In this document: positions 35,514-47,300 of the stretch, piece after piece
Position numbering within the stretch: the stretch's first letter is position 1
Layout: each line of letters begins with the position of its first letter
Assembly (NCBI RefSeq): GCF_022539665.2
Contig: NC_081339.1
Location: forward strand, 9,359,367 to 9,423,366
DNA: 64,000 nt
Reading direction: 5' to 3'
Source of the DNA: Daphnia carinata
Taxonomy: Eukaryota > Arthropoda > Branchiopoda > Diplostraca > Daphniidae
Made by a program: the position numbers and the translations under genes
Notes under the pieces: generated by a model
The model's database searches: none
Told to the model about the DNA's origin: nothing
Seen by the model: the letters and a program-made list of their open reading frames with translations, nothing else

Positions 35514-35887
35514 TGTCGCGAGGGGAAATAGTGACGTGATTGTCATTTCTGAAAAGACGTGACAACCAACGTTTGAATGGCGTACAATGCAGCTTCTCTT
35601 GAAAAGGATGCTGCAACACGCCAATAATTAGTAAAAGATAGTTATCCCTAGAATTCATGTAACCCTAGAGATGGGGCGTATATTCTTCACGAGGGTATAA
35701 AAGCCCCTACATTTTTAGCCCTAAGTTAGTTCTTGTCAGTTCTGAAGTTCTTAAGTTCCCTTCAAGTTCTCCTACAGTTCTCTTCACGTTCGAAGTTAAG
35801 TAGAAAAGTGGTTATTCTTTATGTTTGCCATGTTTTGTATTTCCCCCTTTTAAATTCAATACAATTCATTAACGAAGTAGTGTGACA
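35514..35887 (+). repeat. Gypsy-2 5' LTR
   Basis: 374 bp from TGTCGCGAGG to GTGTGACA. TATAAAAG at 35696 and a TTAGTT at 35726-35731 give a plausible start 32 bases downstream; a TCAGTT is at 35736. A TGG at 35890 just inside may start the primer site; the tRNA is not identified. Confidence 0.93.
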
Positions 35888-35949
35888 ATTGGTGAAGATG
35901 CAGCTCGTTACCCGTTGTTAACGAATTAGTGTTGCTTTAAAGATAGTCG

Positions 35950-37575
35950 ATGCAGAAGAAGAATAGCTCACGTTTACCTAGTTGCCCCCGGGATCCAAGT
36001 CGACGATTGCACCCGCTTCGTGACTTGCCCACCGCGCTGTCTGGTAACGAGACCACAGGAACTAACGAGGCACAAGATTCAGAAATTTCTACGTCAAGAG
36101 AAGATTTAGCGACGTCATCTACAGAGACGACGCGCCAGAGAGGGTTTGAAAATCTCGCAAGACAGTTAGAATCAAGTTCTGACTCTGAAGAAGATTTAAT
36201 AGAACCCACGCACCCGGTTGTTCCTACGATAGGACAACACATTTTTGGAGCTCCAAGACAATTGCAAGAAACAGTCATGGCGGCTGTAAGAAAATTCATA
36301 AGTCCACCTATTTTTCGAGGTAGCCCAACGGAAGACGCTCGTCAATGGTTAGAGCGCTACGAGACTATCTCTACCCACAATGGTTGGGGTGACGCGGACA
36401 AACGTAATAATTTTTGCATGTACTTGGATGATGCTGCAAGAAATTGGTTCTTGTGTGCAAGAGTGCCAAACGACTGGCAAGATGTGGCAGCACAGCCGGC
36501 TGCCGGAGAAAATCAAGCAAGACCTGCAGTTCCCGGTCTACGTTCGGTATTTTTGAAAGAATTTCAGCCTAATTCTTATGGTCTTTTCCAAGAAACTAGA
36601 CTAAGAAGTAGAACTCAAGGAGTGGATGAACCGACCACCAGATACTACTACGAAATTCTTAATCTATGCAGAATGGTCGACTCCAACATGTCGGAAGTCC
36701 ACCGACTAGAGCATTTGTTTAGAGGCCTTCGACCAGCACTTTTTAGAAAAATCTATCCTCAGAAGCCACAAACGTGTGAAGAATTCTTAGAACTGGCAAA
36801 AGTCTATACGGAGACATCGATGATGTCAGAAGCCAGAGGATGGAAGGATCCCATGGCGGAACCACAAAAGTCGTTTGAACAAGTTCCAAACCTTTCGGTG
36901 GTCTATCCGGATCAACAAGCGGATCTTTTAAAGACAATGCGTGAAGTAATTCAAGAAACTTGTGAAAAGTTGTTTAAACAAGGCAGTCAAGAGCAACCGA
37001 AACCAAGAAGGCCGTTTAAACCTAAAGGACGCGCAACAAGCGGTAAGCCACAGTGCTTTTACTGTAAAAAAGCAGGACACATTGCCCGAAACTGTTTCAG
37101 AAACCCTGAATCTGAGCAGTATAGGGGCCCAGCGAAGGACGCTGGGACAGGCACAACTTCAAAAGAGAATCCATCTATAAACTCAATGGTTCAAGAGTTG
37201 GTGTTGCCAGAAGAAAACAAAAATGGGCCAGAAGACTACATTTTAAATCTAAACCCTGCAAGATTGATTAAAGAAAAAGTGAAGTGCGGTAAAGAAACTG
37301 CAATGGCGTTGATTGATACAGGAGCTGCAGTGACAGTGATTTCTCCTGAATTATTGAAGAAAACAGAGTTCGTGGAAAAACCACAGAGTGGACCGAAAAT
37401 TCGCCTTGTAAATGGCCATACTCTTTCCCCACAGAGTACAGCTGACATCGTAGTAACCCACAAGGGTAAAACTATCAAAGGAAACGCGATAGTCATGCCA
37501 ATGTCGGGTTTTGAACTACTACTAGGAAATGATTTCCTACAACAATTTCAAGCTATTCACATTGATTATGAATAA
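35950..37575 (+). CDS. gag: Gypsy-2 Gag-protease
   Basis: 541 aa. A low-complexity N-terminus is followed by a gag/capsid domain at about residues 115-330 (ARQWLERYETISTHNGWGD; FLKEFQPNSYG). A CCHC knuckle CFYCKKAGHIARNC lies near residue 367, and an aspartic protease domain with ALIDTGAAVTVIS near 453 and LLLGNDFL close to the end. The frame stops at TAA 37573-37575, after the protease core. The same frame is open again directly downstream and runs into pol, so this stop either ends a natural Gag-PR protein or is the first of several disabling stops. Confidence 0.9.
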   Translation: MQKKNSSRLPSCPRDPSRRLHPLRDLPTALSGNETTGTNEAQDSEISTSREDLATSSTETTRQRGFENLARQLESSSDSEEDLIEPTHPVVPTIGQHIFGAPRQLQETVMAAVRKFISPPIFRGSPTEDARQWLERYETISTHNGWGDADKRNNFCMYLDDAARNWFLCARVPNDWQDVAAQPAAGENQARPAVPGLRSVFLKEFQPNSYGLFQETRLRSRTQGVDEPTTRYYYEILNLCRMVDSNMSEVHRLEHLFRGLRPALFRKIYPQKPQTCEEFLELAKVYTETSMMSEARGWKDPMAEPQKSFEQVPNLSVVYPDQQADLLKTMREVIQETCEKLFKQGSQEQPKPRRPFKPKGRATSGKPQCFYCKKAGHIARNCFRNPESEQYRGPAKDAGTGTTSKENPSINSMVQELVLPEENKNGPEDYILNLNPARLIKEKVKCGKETAMALIDTGAAVTVISPELLKKTEFVEKPQSGPKIRLVNGHTLSPQSTADIVVTHKGKTIKGNAIVMPMSGFELLLGNDFLQQFQAIHIDYE

Positions 37576-40500
37576 CAAGAATTGTCGTTTACGACAGGAA
37601 AGTCACCACTTGCTGAAATTTCGCTTATTCAAACAGAAGAAGTCAAAGAAAGTAAACTGGTTACAAGAGATCGTCAAGAGATACCAGCATACTCAATCAA
37701 GCAAGTTTCAACAACAGTTTCCAGCAAGATGGAAGGTTCCTGCATTGTGACACCCTCAGAGTCATTGCTAGCGACTAGTAGCCTATCCACTGGTCATGCA
37801 TTGGTACAAAAAGATTTAGAAAAAATCCCTGTTGCTAACTTGTCTCCGAAAACAATTTGGCTAGAAAAAGGAGTTACGTTAGGGACGTTAGAAGAACATC
37901 CCGAAACAAAAGAAATAGAAACAAGCCAAGAAATCCTAGCATTGGACACCTCATTTGAGGAACAAGATTTGAAGCAAGATGAAAAGCAATTGTTAGAAAA
38001 CCTAGAAGGAAGAATTGGAACGGGTCTAACAAAAGAAGAAAAAGAAGAAACACAAAAAGTTCTTAAACAATTTATCCATTGCTTTGCACTAAATGAAGAT
38101 GATTTGGGATACTGTGCAGTGGTCAAACATGACATTAATACTTGAACAGCTTCACCAATACATCAACTCCCTTACAAAAGTGCTTGGAAAGAGAGAGCTG
38201 TAGTCCAAAATCAAGTGGAAGGAATGTTACGTCGAGGAGTAATTGAACCGTCTGACAGCCCTTGGTCTTCCCCAGTGGTCCTGGTGAAGAAGAAAGACGG
38301 CACTTGGCGTTTTTGTGTGGATTATCGCAAGCTCAATGCGGTAACAGTTAAAGATTCCTACCCCTTACCACGTATAGCCGATACACTGAGTCGGCTAGAA
38401 GGGGCTACGTTTTTCTCAAGCATGGATTTGCAAGCTGGATACCATCAAGTTCCAGTGGTTAGCAGTGATAGACCGAAGACAGCTTTCATCACTGCAGATG
38501 GATTGTACCAGTTTCGCACTCTTCCGTTTGGTCTAACTAATGCCCCTGGCACTTTTCAGAGAGCCATGGACATTATTTTGGCTGGACTTCGCTGGACAAC
38601 ATGCCTGATCTACCTAGATGACGTCATAATTTACTCAGCAACTTTCCAACAACACTTGGAACGTCTTCGCTTAGTGCTGAGTTGCCTTGTGAAAGCTGGT
38701 TTGAAACTAAAGTGGTCAAAATGCTCATTCTTGGAGCACACTCTAAAAGTGTTGGGACATGTGATTTCAAAAGATGTTGTAGCACCAGATCCTGAAAAGC
38801 TCGAGGCAGTCTCGAACTTCCCATCACCTAGTGAAGGCCATTCAACAGCAAACAAAGTTAAACGAGTGCAAAGTTTTTTGGGCCTATGTTCGTACTATCG
38901 ACGTCACATCCAAGGTTTTGCTTCAATCGCTCGCCCACTCACGTCACTCACGAAGAAAGAAATTTCGTTTGTGTGGGGAGAAGATCAGGTAAACAGTTTC
39001 GTTGCTCTGAAAAAAGCGCTTACTTCATCTCCAGTTTTGGCCCATCCCAACTATGACTTACCGATGGAAATTTTTCCTGACGCCTGTGGTTACGGGATAG
39101 AAGGTGTACTAGCCCAGCGCATAGATGAAGCAGAACGTTCCATCGCATACGCCAGCCGTTTACTGACTAAATCGGAAGTGAACTATTCGATAACTGAAAA
39201 AGAGTGTCTTGCATTAGTGTGGTGTCTCTCCAAGTTCAGATGTTTTGTGTGGGGCTGCAAAGTGAAAGTCGTCACAGATCATCAAGCTCTATGTTGGTTG
39301 ATGAGCAAAAAAGATCTAGCAGGTCGTTTAGCACGTTGGAGCTTATCGCTACAAGAATACGATATCACCATCGTATACCGCAGTGGAAAAACGCACGACA
39401 ACGCAGATTGTCTTTCAAGAAATCCACTACCAAAGACAGAGGAGCAAGAAGACGACCGCTGTGTCGTCATAGGGGCACTAACTGATGACCTAACACTCGC
39501 TGAAGAAGAAAACGAGTCCCTGGCAGACAAGCAAAAAGCCTGCAGTAATTGGAATCAGCTAATTCAAAAAATCCAAAGCGGAAAAGCAAGAGTAAAAAAT
39601 TTCGTGATGAGCAATGGAAAACTCTACAAAGAAACTATAAAGAATGGAAAGAGTTATAGAAGATTGTGCGTACCTGTCGAGTATCGTGAAAGAATCCTAT
39701 ACGCCTACCATGACGACATCGTTTCCGGTCACCTTGGAATCAGTCGCACTCTACAAAAAGTTTGTGATCGTTATTACTGACCGAAGATGACACTGGACAT
39801 AGTTCGTCATGTGCAGAGTTGCGTACACTGTCAGAGCAGAAAAGGAGTTCTAGATAAACCTGTAGGACTTCTACAATGCATTAAAGTGGAAAGACCGTTT
39901 CAAAAAGTAGGAATGGACCTCCTAGGGCCATTCCCGCTCTCCACAAAAGGAAACAGAATGATTATAGTGGCAGTAGATTACCTAACCAAATGGGTAGAGT
40001 TGAAAGCTATGCCCACTGGAAAGGCAGATGACGTGGCAGAGTTCTTCGTTCAACAAATCTTTCTGCGCCATGGGGCTCCAGAACAAATCATCACGGATCG
40101 GGGAAAGTGCTTCATCGCCGAGCTAACTCAAGCTATCGTCAAGAAACTGCTCACCAACCACAAGACGACTTCCAGTTATCACCCCCAGGCAAATGGAGCA
40201 GTGGAGAGAATGAACCATACATTAGCCGCAATGTTGTCAATGTACGTCAGCAGTGATCAACGAGATTGGGATGAAACCTTGCAGTATGTGTGCTTCGCCT
40301 ACAACACGGCTAGACAAGAGTCTACTGGATACTCACCATTCTTCCTCCTCTACGGACGTGAACCCAGACTTCCTATTGACTTGGAGCTGGAAGCAGATCC
40401 AAATCCATTGCTGGAAGAAGAGGAAGCAACAATGGGATATGCAGATCGCCTAATGACTGACTTAGCAGCAGCTAGAGAAAAAGTGAAAATTAGAATGCAG

Positions 40501-40980
40501 CGTGTACAGCAAAAGCAGAAAGAAACTTACGATGCACGCCATAGGGAATTGTCATTCAAGGAAGGAGATTTAGTGTTGGTCTACAAGCCTGTGCGTAAAG
40601 TGGGAAAATCAGAAAAACTTCTTCATCGTTGGCTAGGACCATTCAAAGTGTTGAGACAAACCACACCAGTGAACTATGAAGTGATACCGGCAACGGGCCG
40701 AGGAAAAACAGATATCGTTCACGTAGTGCGAATGAAATCATTCCATGAAGCTGTGCCACGTCCTGGCATCACCGAAGAAGTCTCAGAGAAAGAAGATGAA
40801 AATCAGCAGGAAAAAGAAACACAAGAGATACCTGCTTCAAGTCATCCGCAAACTCAGGCTGATCCAGAAGAAACACTAGTTGAACAGAGCGGTGAATCAC
40901 CAGACATCGAAGAAAACGACGTGGTCACGCCCACTCCGGAAGTGAGTGCGCCAACGTCAATTAGAAGACCCACTCGTAGC
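37576..40980 (+). pseudogene. pol: Gypsy-2 Pol: linker, RT, RNase H, integrase, with in-frame stops
   Basis: Same frame as gag. A linker (37582-38142) ends at TGA 38143-38145. RT then follows (FCVDYRKLNAVTVKDSYPLP; CLIYLDDVIIYS at about 38605), then RNase H (DACGYGIEGVLAQ; VTDHQALCWLMSKK) and the first half of the integrase zinc domain (DDIVSGHLGISRTL) up to TGA 39778-39780, which falls inside the HHCC domain. The frame continues with CVHCQSRK, integrase core (MDLLGPF; TDRGKCF; NGAVERMNH) and a basic C-terminal domain (LHRWLGPFKVL). The stops separate domains that are one polypeptide in active Gypsy elements, so Pol is not functional here unless stops are bypassed. Confidence 0.9.
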
Positions 40981-42866
40981 AGAAGACCTCCAACCAGATA
41001 TTTAACTCTGTTGGTGCCGTTCCTCATTTTTCTGATTGGGCCGCTGTCAAGCAATTCGTTAATCCTAAGGCAAAATGCAATATTCAAACAACAAACCGAT
41101 GTCGCGTTCAGTGAATCTTCATGGACCATCGTAACAGATCTTGACTTGGGAGTAGCCGATACAGCGACTGCATACCTGAAGCAAAAGATACTTCAACAAC
41201 AGGAAGTTGCAGAAAAGTGGAAGAATACAGGCTTACGATCACAGCAGATAGCAGCCAGAAGAATCACCAGCAGAACGCAGACAATCCTGAAAGGAATGGA
41301 GAATGTAGCAGAACGATTGGCAAACACCAAAAAGGCTCTAAATCCTAACCAAAGAAACCGTCGAAGTCTCGTTGACGGTGGAGGATCAATCCTAAAATGG
41401 CTGTTTGGGGTATCAACACAAAAAGATTTAGAAGAGTTAAAAAGTCAAATACAACTTGTTTCTCGAGATCAAAGAGAAGTAATCCACATTATTGATAAAC
41501 AAGCAACAATAGTGAATGAATCACTTTGGGAGTCTAGAACAAATGCAAAACTTATCGGAGAGCAACGAGGCCAGTATGCTGTACTAAGCAATATTACAAC
41601 ATACCTCATAGAGACAGTAGGGAACATAGGACAACTAGTACTAAATCACTTCGAGTATTACCTCCAATTGGACGAAATACTTGAAGCAATCTATCAGATC
41701 TTGCTGTGGTTGCAACAATTTGCCGATAGTCTCGACGTCGGCTTTAGTCTGTTGGCTAACGGACATTTGGCGCCACAAATTGTCTCTCCAGCAAGATTCA
41801 ATAAAGTTATTAAAATGGTAAACGAGCAATTACCAAGAGGATGGTCTATTTCCAGCGACGAACTTTGGGTCGCCTACCGAGAATCAACTGTCACCGTTGC
41901 AGCCATGGAAACTCGTTTCGTCTCTTCATACATGTTCCTATCTTCGATCACGCCCAGCAGTACAAGCTCTTCGAAATCATCAACCTCCCGGCAGCTACAG
42001 ACAATGGAACGCATGGTGTGCTGTTTGGAAATCTACCAGAATACCTTGCAGTGTCTGCCGACCTGGAAACGTAACTAGAATTGTCCAAAGAAGATGTAAA
42101 GGATTGCAGTAAAATAGGAAGACCACTGTGTAAATTCCATACCGGCATCAGCAAGAGAACAGCTCAGAAATCTTGCGCAATGGCTGTCTTTTTAAACGAT
42201 TCGGCCCGAATCAACACACAATGTAAAAAGAAGTTCACAGACTGGCGTGGACCCGAAGTAGTTTACATGGGATCCAATCAATGGGTCTACTCAGCCACAA
42301 AGCCGCACGAGATTGTGTTTTCCTGTCCAGCAGGAGGAGAGCAGCCACCTTTAAGAACAACAACATTACCAGCAGTAGGAATGTTTGAAATACCTTTGGG
42401 ATGCACCGCTCGAACCGAAGAATGGGTATTCCCAGCCAGCATGGAAGGAAGTGTAACGGCACCAAAACTGCAAGCAGTTGTTCTTCCAACAGTGAAAATC
42501 TTTGCACAAGATGTCCAAGAAGCCGAAGGTAAAAAGCACACTTTCGTCGAGCTTCCACGAGAAAACACTACGTCTGTGGACATAATCAGTCAGCTGCTCC
42601 ATCGCAACGCACAAGCAACGTTGTCATCTGAAATGACTGGAGAGCAAATTCAAAACTTAATTTTGGAAAAAGAAAAACAAAAAGAGTTTTACCTTACTCG
42701 TTATCCTTACGAGTTAGTGGCTTTCAACATTATCTTGATGTGCGGAATAGTGTTCCTAGTACTTAAATTCTACATGTTGCATAAGCGTCTCATTGCTCAT
42801 GAGCAGTGTGAGAACGCTCCACCCGGAGACCCCGGGAGGGATGAAATGGAGACTGGAAATCTCTAA
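40981..42866 (+). pseudogene. env: Gypsy-2 env, baculovirus-F-like, fused in frame to pol and frame-broken
   Basis: Directly after integrase the same frame enters a hydrophobic leader (LLVPFLIFLIGPLSS, about 40999) and a helical ectodomain with a furin-type site RNRR followed by SLVDGGGSILKWLFG (about 41355). This is characteristic of F-like fusion proteins of baculoviruses and errantiviruses (family knowledge). Heptad-rich segments follow. Around 41925 the coding sense passes to the +3 frame, which meets a TAA at 42072-42074 and then continues to 42866. That part has Cys residues, RENTT glycosylation and one transmembrane helix (LVAFNIILMCGIVFLVLKF) plus a short tail. Dead as written. No separate ATG for env; subgenomic splicing would be needed and was not identified. 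Confidence 0.85.
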
Positions 42867-42960
42867 AAGGAAAAACGTTAGTGATAAAGTGAAAGGAAAA
42901 AACAACTGCTGTGTTAGAAGTGAAAAAGTGTATTGGAATTAACAAACAGAAAATGTACAA

Positions 42961-43507
42961 TCACTCGTCGCGCTCATCATCGAAATCTAAAAGATCGTCG
43001 TCTTCAGTGTTGTTTTCCTCAGCTGCGGCGTTGAAAACTTCGAGCTGAACAAGCCGGGCATCTTCCCTGGCTTGCATCTCCTCTTGTGTGATTTCTCGGT
43101 AGAAATCGGAGCAGCGAAGTGTGGGATGATAAATGTCCTGCCCGGACTCCAGCCACCTAAGAAAACGTGCGTGAAAGTGAGAACAGTGATTTCTATACCT
43201 GGCATAACCAGGATACGTGCTAAAAAATGACAAAGAAACATCAGTATGACATGAAACAGAATAAATTTTAGAGAGATTACTACCTGTAGTAATGGTCGTG
43301 TAACCACGGAGCAGAGACGGTTAAAGGATGGCCAAGAAGAACATTGTCTTCACGTACTAGTGTGAATACGACCAAAAATTCCGCACGATGATAAGGTGAC
43401 AAACGACCAAAGCGGATACTATATCCGGGAAAGAAACCACCACAGTAGCACACAAGAGCGCATTCAACAAAGGAGAGATTTTGAAGAATAAAATCAAACG
43501 TGAACAT
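42961..43507 (-). CDS. Antisense two-exon accessory gene in Gypsy-2 (160 aa)
   Basis: Exon 1 is 43507-43284 (ATG at 43507), exon 2 43219-42961 (TGA at 42961-42963). The 64-nt intron has a CAG|GTAGTAA donor and a TTTTTTAG acceptor. Exon lengths 224 and 259 sum to 483, giving an uninterrupted 160-aa reading frame. The protein has Cys in exon 1 (VECALVCYCGGFFPGY) and a Cys/His stretch across the junction and exon 2 (YPGYARYRNHCSHFHARFLR; PTLRCSDFYREITQEE), and ends in an acidic tail (EDDDLLDFDDERDE). No family recognised. It runs opposite to gag-pol-env between env and the 3' LTR. It is intact although pol and env are broken. It could be a captured host gene or a regulator read from the antisense strand. 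Confidence 0.72.
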
Positions 43508-43532
43508 TTTTTGTCAGAAGCAAGAAACGAAC

Positions 43533-43572
43533 TAAAGACGGAAGGCAGCAGTTGAATTTCTTACACTTTATA
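43533..43572 (-). promoter_or_regulatory. Putative promoter of the antisense gene
   Basis: On the minus strand TATAAAG occupies 43572-43566, 65 bases upstream of the ATG. A TTAGTT lies about 39 bases downstream of the TATA start, somewhat far for a canonical initiator, so the exact start is open. Confidence 0.45.
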
Positions 43573-43676
43573 ACGTCGTAGTTGATCATTTTTCACACCT
43601 AAGTGTGAATTATTAATTATAATCGTTTTTCTTACGCTTGTATTGCTCTGTAGTCTAGCAAATGCCTTTTTGTAGA

Positions 43677-43850
43677 AAAATCATCGCGCTTCATCGTATG
43701 GTTGATTCCTACTGTAGTTGTCCCTTCACCTCCCTAAAGCGACCGCGCTTTGCCGTATGCTTAACTTTTACTATAGTCCTTCCTTTACCTTAATAAAGCG
43801 ACCTCGCTCTTTTGTATGCTTTCTCATTACTATAGCTTATGATGAATTTT
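43677..43850 (+). repeat. Three ~58-bp direct repeats upstream of the Gypsy-2 3' LTR
   Basis: Units share a GCG(A)CnnCGCTT...GTATG...TACTATAGT skeleton at about 43683, 43737 and 43797. They are diverged. They lie between the antisense promoter and the 3' LTR, a place where regulatory arrays are often found in LTR elements. Confidence 0.6.
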
Positions 43851-43947
43851 GGAAAATCACGGGTTTCCCCACCATTTGTTTATGTCCTTGATTACCTTCT
43901 AATGATTATTAGTACAGTCGGGTCGCCTGTCTTGAAGAAGTGGGACC

Positions 43948-44328
43948 TGTCGCGAGGGGAAATAGTGACGTGATTGTCATTTCTGAAAAGACGTGACAAC
44001 CAACGTTTGAATGGCGTACAATGCAGCTTCTCTTGAAAAGGATGCTGCAACACGCCAATAATTAGTAAAAGATAGTTATCCCTAGAATTCATGTAACCCT
44101 AGAGATAGGGCGTATATTCTTCACGAGGGTATAAAAGCCCCTACATTTTTAGCCCTAAGTTAGTTCTTGTCAGTTCTGAAGTTCTTAAGTTCCCTTCAAG
44201 TTCTCCTACAGTTCTCTTCACGTTCGAAGTTAAGTAGAAAAGTGGTTATTCTTTATGTTTGCTATGTTTTGTATTTCCCCCTTTTAAATTCAATACAATT
44301 CATTAACGAAGTAAAGTCCAGTGTGACA
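43948..44328 (+). repeat. Gypsy-2 3' LTR
   Basis: 381 bp, differing from the 5' LTR by two substitutions and a 7-bp insertion near its end. It is preceded by purine-rich GAAGAAGTGGGA, a weak polypurine tract. Confidence 0.93.
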
Positions 44329-44332
44329 ATAT

Positions 44333-47300
44333 TGAAACTCACTGTATCACACTATATTCACATAGAATACACGTATATGATGCTGATACTGTTTGAATGT
44401 AGATCATGAAACTGATTCTATAACACTATATTCACATTGAATACACGTATATTTGATGCTGTTTGAATGTAGATATTGAAACTGATTCTATAACACTATA
44501 TTCACATTGAATACACGTATATTTGATGCTGTTTGAATGTAGATATTGAAACTGATTCTATAACACTATATTCACATTGAATACACGTATATTTGATGCT
44601 GTTTGAATGTAGATATTGAAACTGACTGTATAACACTATATTCACATTGAATACACGTATATTTGATGCTGTTTGAATGTAGATATTGAAACTGATTCTA
44701 TAACACTATATTCACATTGAATACACGTATATTTGATGCTGTTTGAATGTAGATATTGAAACTGATTCTATAACACTATATTCACATTGAATACACGTAT
44801 ATTTGATGCTGTTTGAATGTAGATATTGAAACTCATTGTATCACACTATATTCACATTGAATACACGTATATTTGATGCTGTTTGAATGTAGATATTGAA
44901 ACTGATTCTATAACACTATATTCACATTGAATACACGTATATTTGATGCTGTTTGAATGTAGATATTGAAACTGACTGTATAACACTATATTCACATTGA
45001 ATACACGTATATTTGATGCTGTTTGAATGTAGATATTGAAACTGATTCTATAACACTATATTCACATTGAATACACGTATATTTGATGCTGTTTGAATGT
45101 AGATATTGAAACTGAACTGTATATCACACTATATTCACATTGAATACACGTATATTTGATGCTGTTTGAATGTAGATATTGAAACTTCTATAACACTATA
45201 TTCACATTGAATACACGTATATTTGATGCTGTTTGAATGTAGATATTGAAACTGATTCTATAACACTATATTCACATTGAATACACGTATATTTGATGCT
45301 GTTTGAATGTAGATATTGAAACTGATTCTATAACACTATATTCACATTGAATACACGTATATTTGATGCTGTTTGAATGTAGATATTGAAACTGATTCTA
45401 TAACACTATATTCACATTGAATACACGTATATTTGATGCTGTTTGAATGTAGATATTGAAACTGATTCTATAACACTATATTCACATTGAATACACGTAT
45501 ATTTGATGCTGTTTGAATGTAGATATTGAAACTGACTGTATAACACTATATTCACATTGAATACACGTATATTTGATGCTGTTTGAATGTAGATATTGAA
45601 ACTGATTCTATAACACTATATTCACATTGAATACACGTATATTTGATGCTGTTTGAATGTAGATATTGAAACTGATTCTATAACACTATATTCACATTGA
45701 ATACACGTATATTTGATGCTGTTTGAATGTAGATATTGAAACTAACATTCTATAACACTATATTCACATTGAATACACGTATATTTGATGCTGTTTGAAT
45801 GTAGATATTGAAACTGATTCTATAACACTATATTCACATTGAATACACGTATATTTGATGCTGTTTGAATGTAGATATTGAAACTGATTCTATAACACTA
45901 TATTCACATTGAATACACGTATATTTGATGCTGTTTGAATGTAGATATTGAAACTGATTCTATAACACTATATTCACATTGAATACACGTATATTTGATG
46001 CTGTTTGAATGTAGATATTGAAACTGATTCTGTATAACACTATATTCACATTGAATACACGTATATTTGATGCTGTTTGAATGTAGATATTGAAACTGAT
46101 TCTATAACACTATATTCACATTGAATACACGTATATTTGATGCTGTTTGAATGTAGATATTGAAACTGATTCTATACACTATATATTCACATTGAATACA
46201 CGTATATTTGATGCTGTTTGAATGTAGATATTGAAACTGATTCTATAACACTATATTCACATTGAATACACGTATATTTGATGCTGTTTGAATGTAGATA
46301 TTGAAACTGATTCTATAACACTATATTACATTGAATACACGTATATTTGATGCTGTTTGAATGTAGATATTGAAACTGATTCTATAACACTATATTCACA
46401 TTGAATACACGTATATTTGATGCTGTTTGAATGTAGATATTGAAACTGATTCTATAACACTATATTCACATTGAATACACGTATATTTGATGCTGTTTGA
46501 ATGTAGATATTGAAACTGATTCTATAACACTATATTCACATTGAATACACGTATATTTGATGCTGTTTGAATGTAGATATTGAAACTGATTCTATAACAC
46601 TATATTCACATTGAATACACGTATATTTGATGCTGTTTGAATGTAGATATTGAAACTGATTCTATAACACTATATTCACATTGAATACACGTATATTTGA
46701 TGCTGTTTGAATGTAGATATTGAAACTGATTATATAACACTATATTCACATTGAATACACGTATATTTGATGCTGTTTGAATGTAGATATTGAAACTGAT
46801 TCTATAACACTATATTCACATTGAATACACGTATATTTGATGCTGTTTGAATGTAGATATTGAAACTGATTCTATAACACTATATTCACATTGAATACAC
46901 GTATATTTGATGCTGTTTGAATGTAGATATTGAAACTGATTCTATAACACTATATTCACATTGAATACACGTATATTTGATGCTGTTTGAATGTAGATAT
47001 TGAAACTGATTGTATAACACTATATTCACATTGAATACACGTATATTTGATGCTGTTTGAATGTAGATATTGAAACTGATTCTATAACACTATATTCACA
47101 TTGAATACACGTATATTTGATGCTGTTTGAATGTAGATATTGAAACTGATTCTATAACACTATATTCACATTGAATACACGTATATTTGATGCTGTTTGA
47201 ATGTAGATATTGAAACTGATTCTATAACACTATATTCACATTGAATACACGTATATTTGATGCTGTTTGAATGTAGATATTGAAACTGATTCTATAACAC

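Larger units (their letters stand above)
35514..44328 (+). mobile_element. Gypsy-2: 8.8-kb env-carrying Gypsy-type element with an antisense gene
   Basis: LTRs of 374 bp (35514-35887) and 381 bp (43948-44328), TG...CA, flanked by the 4-bp duplication ATAT (35510-35513; 44329-44332). Removing the element rejoins a satellite unit exactly. gag-pol-env lie in one reading frame that is interrupted by in-frame stops and an env frame change. LTRs differ by only two substitutions and one 7-bp indel. An antisense two-exon ORF occupies the env-LTR interval. Confidence 0.95.
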
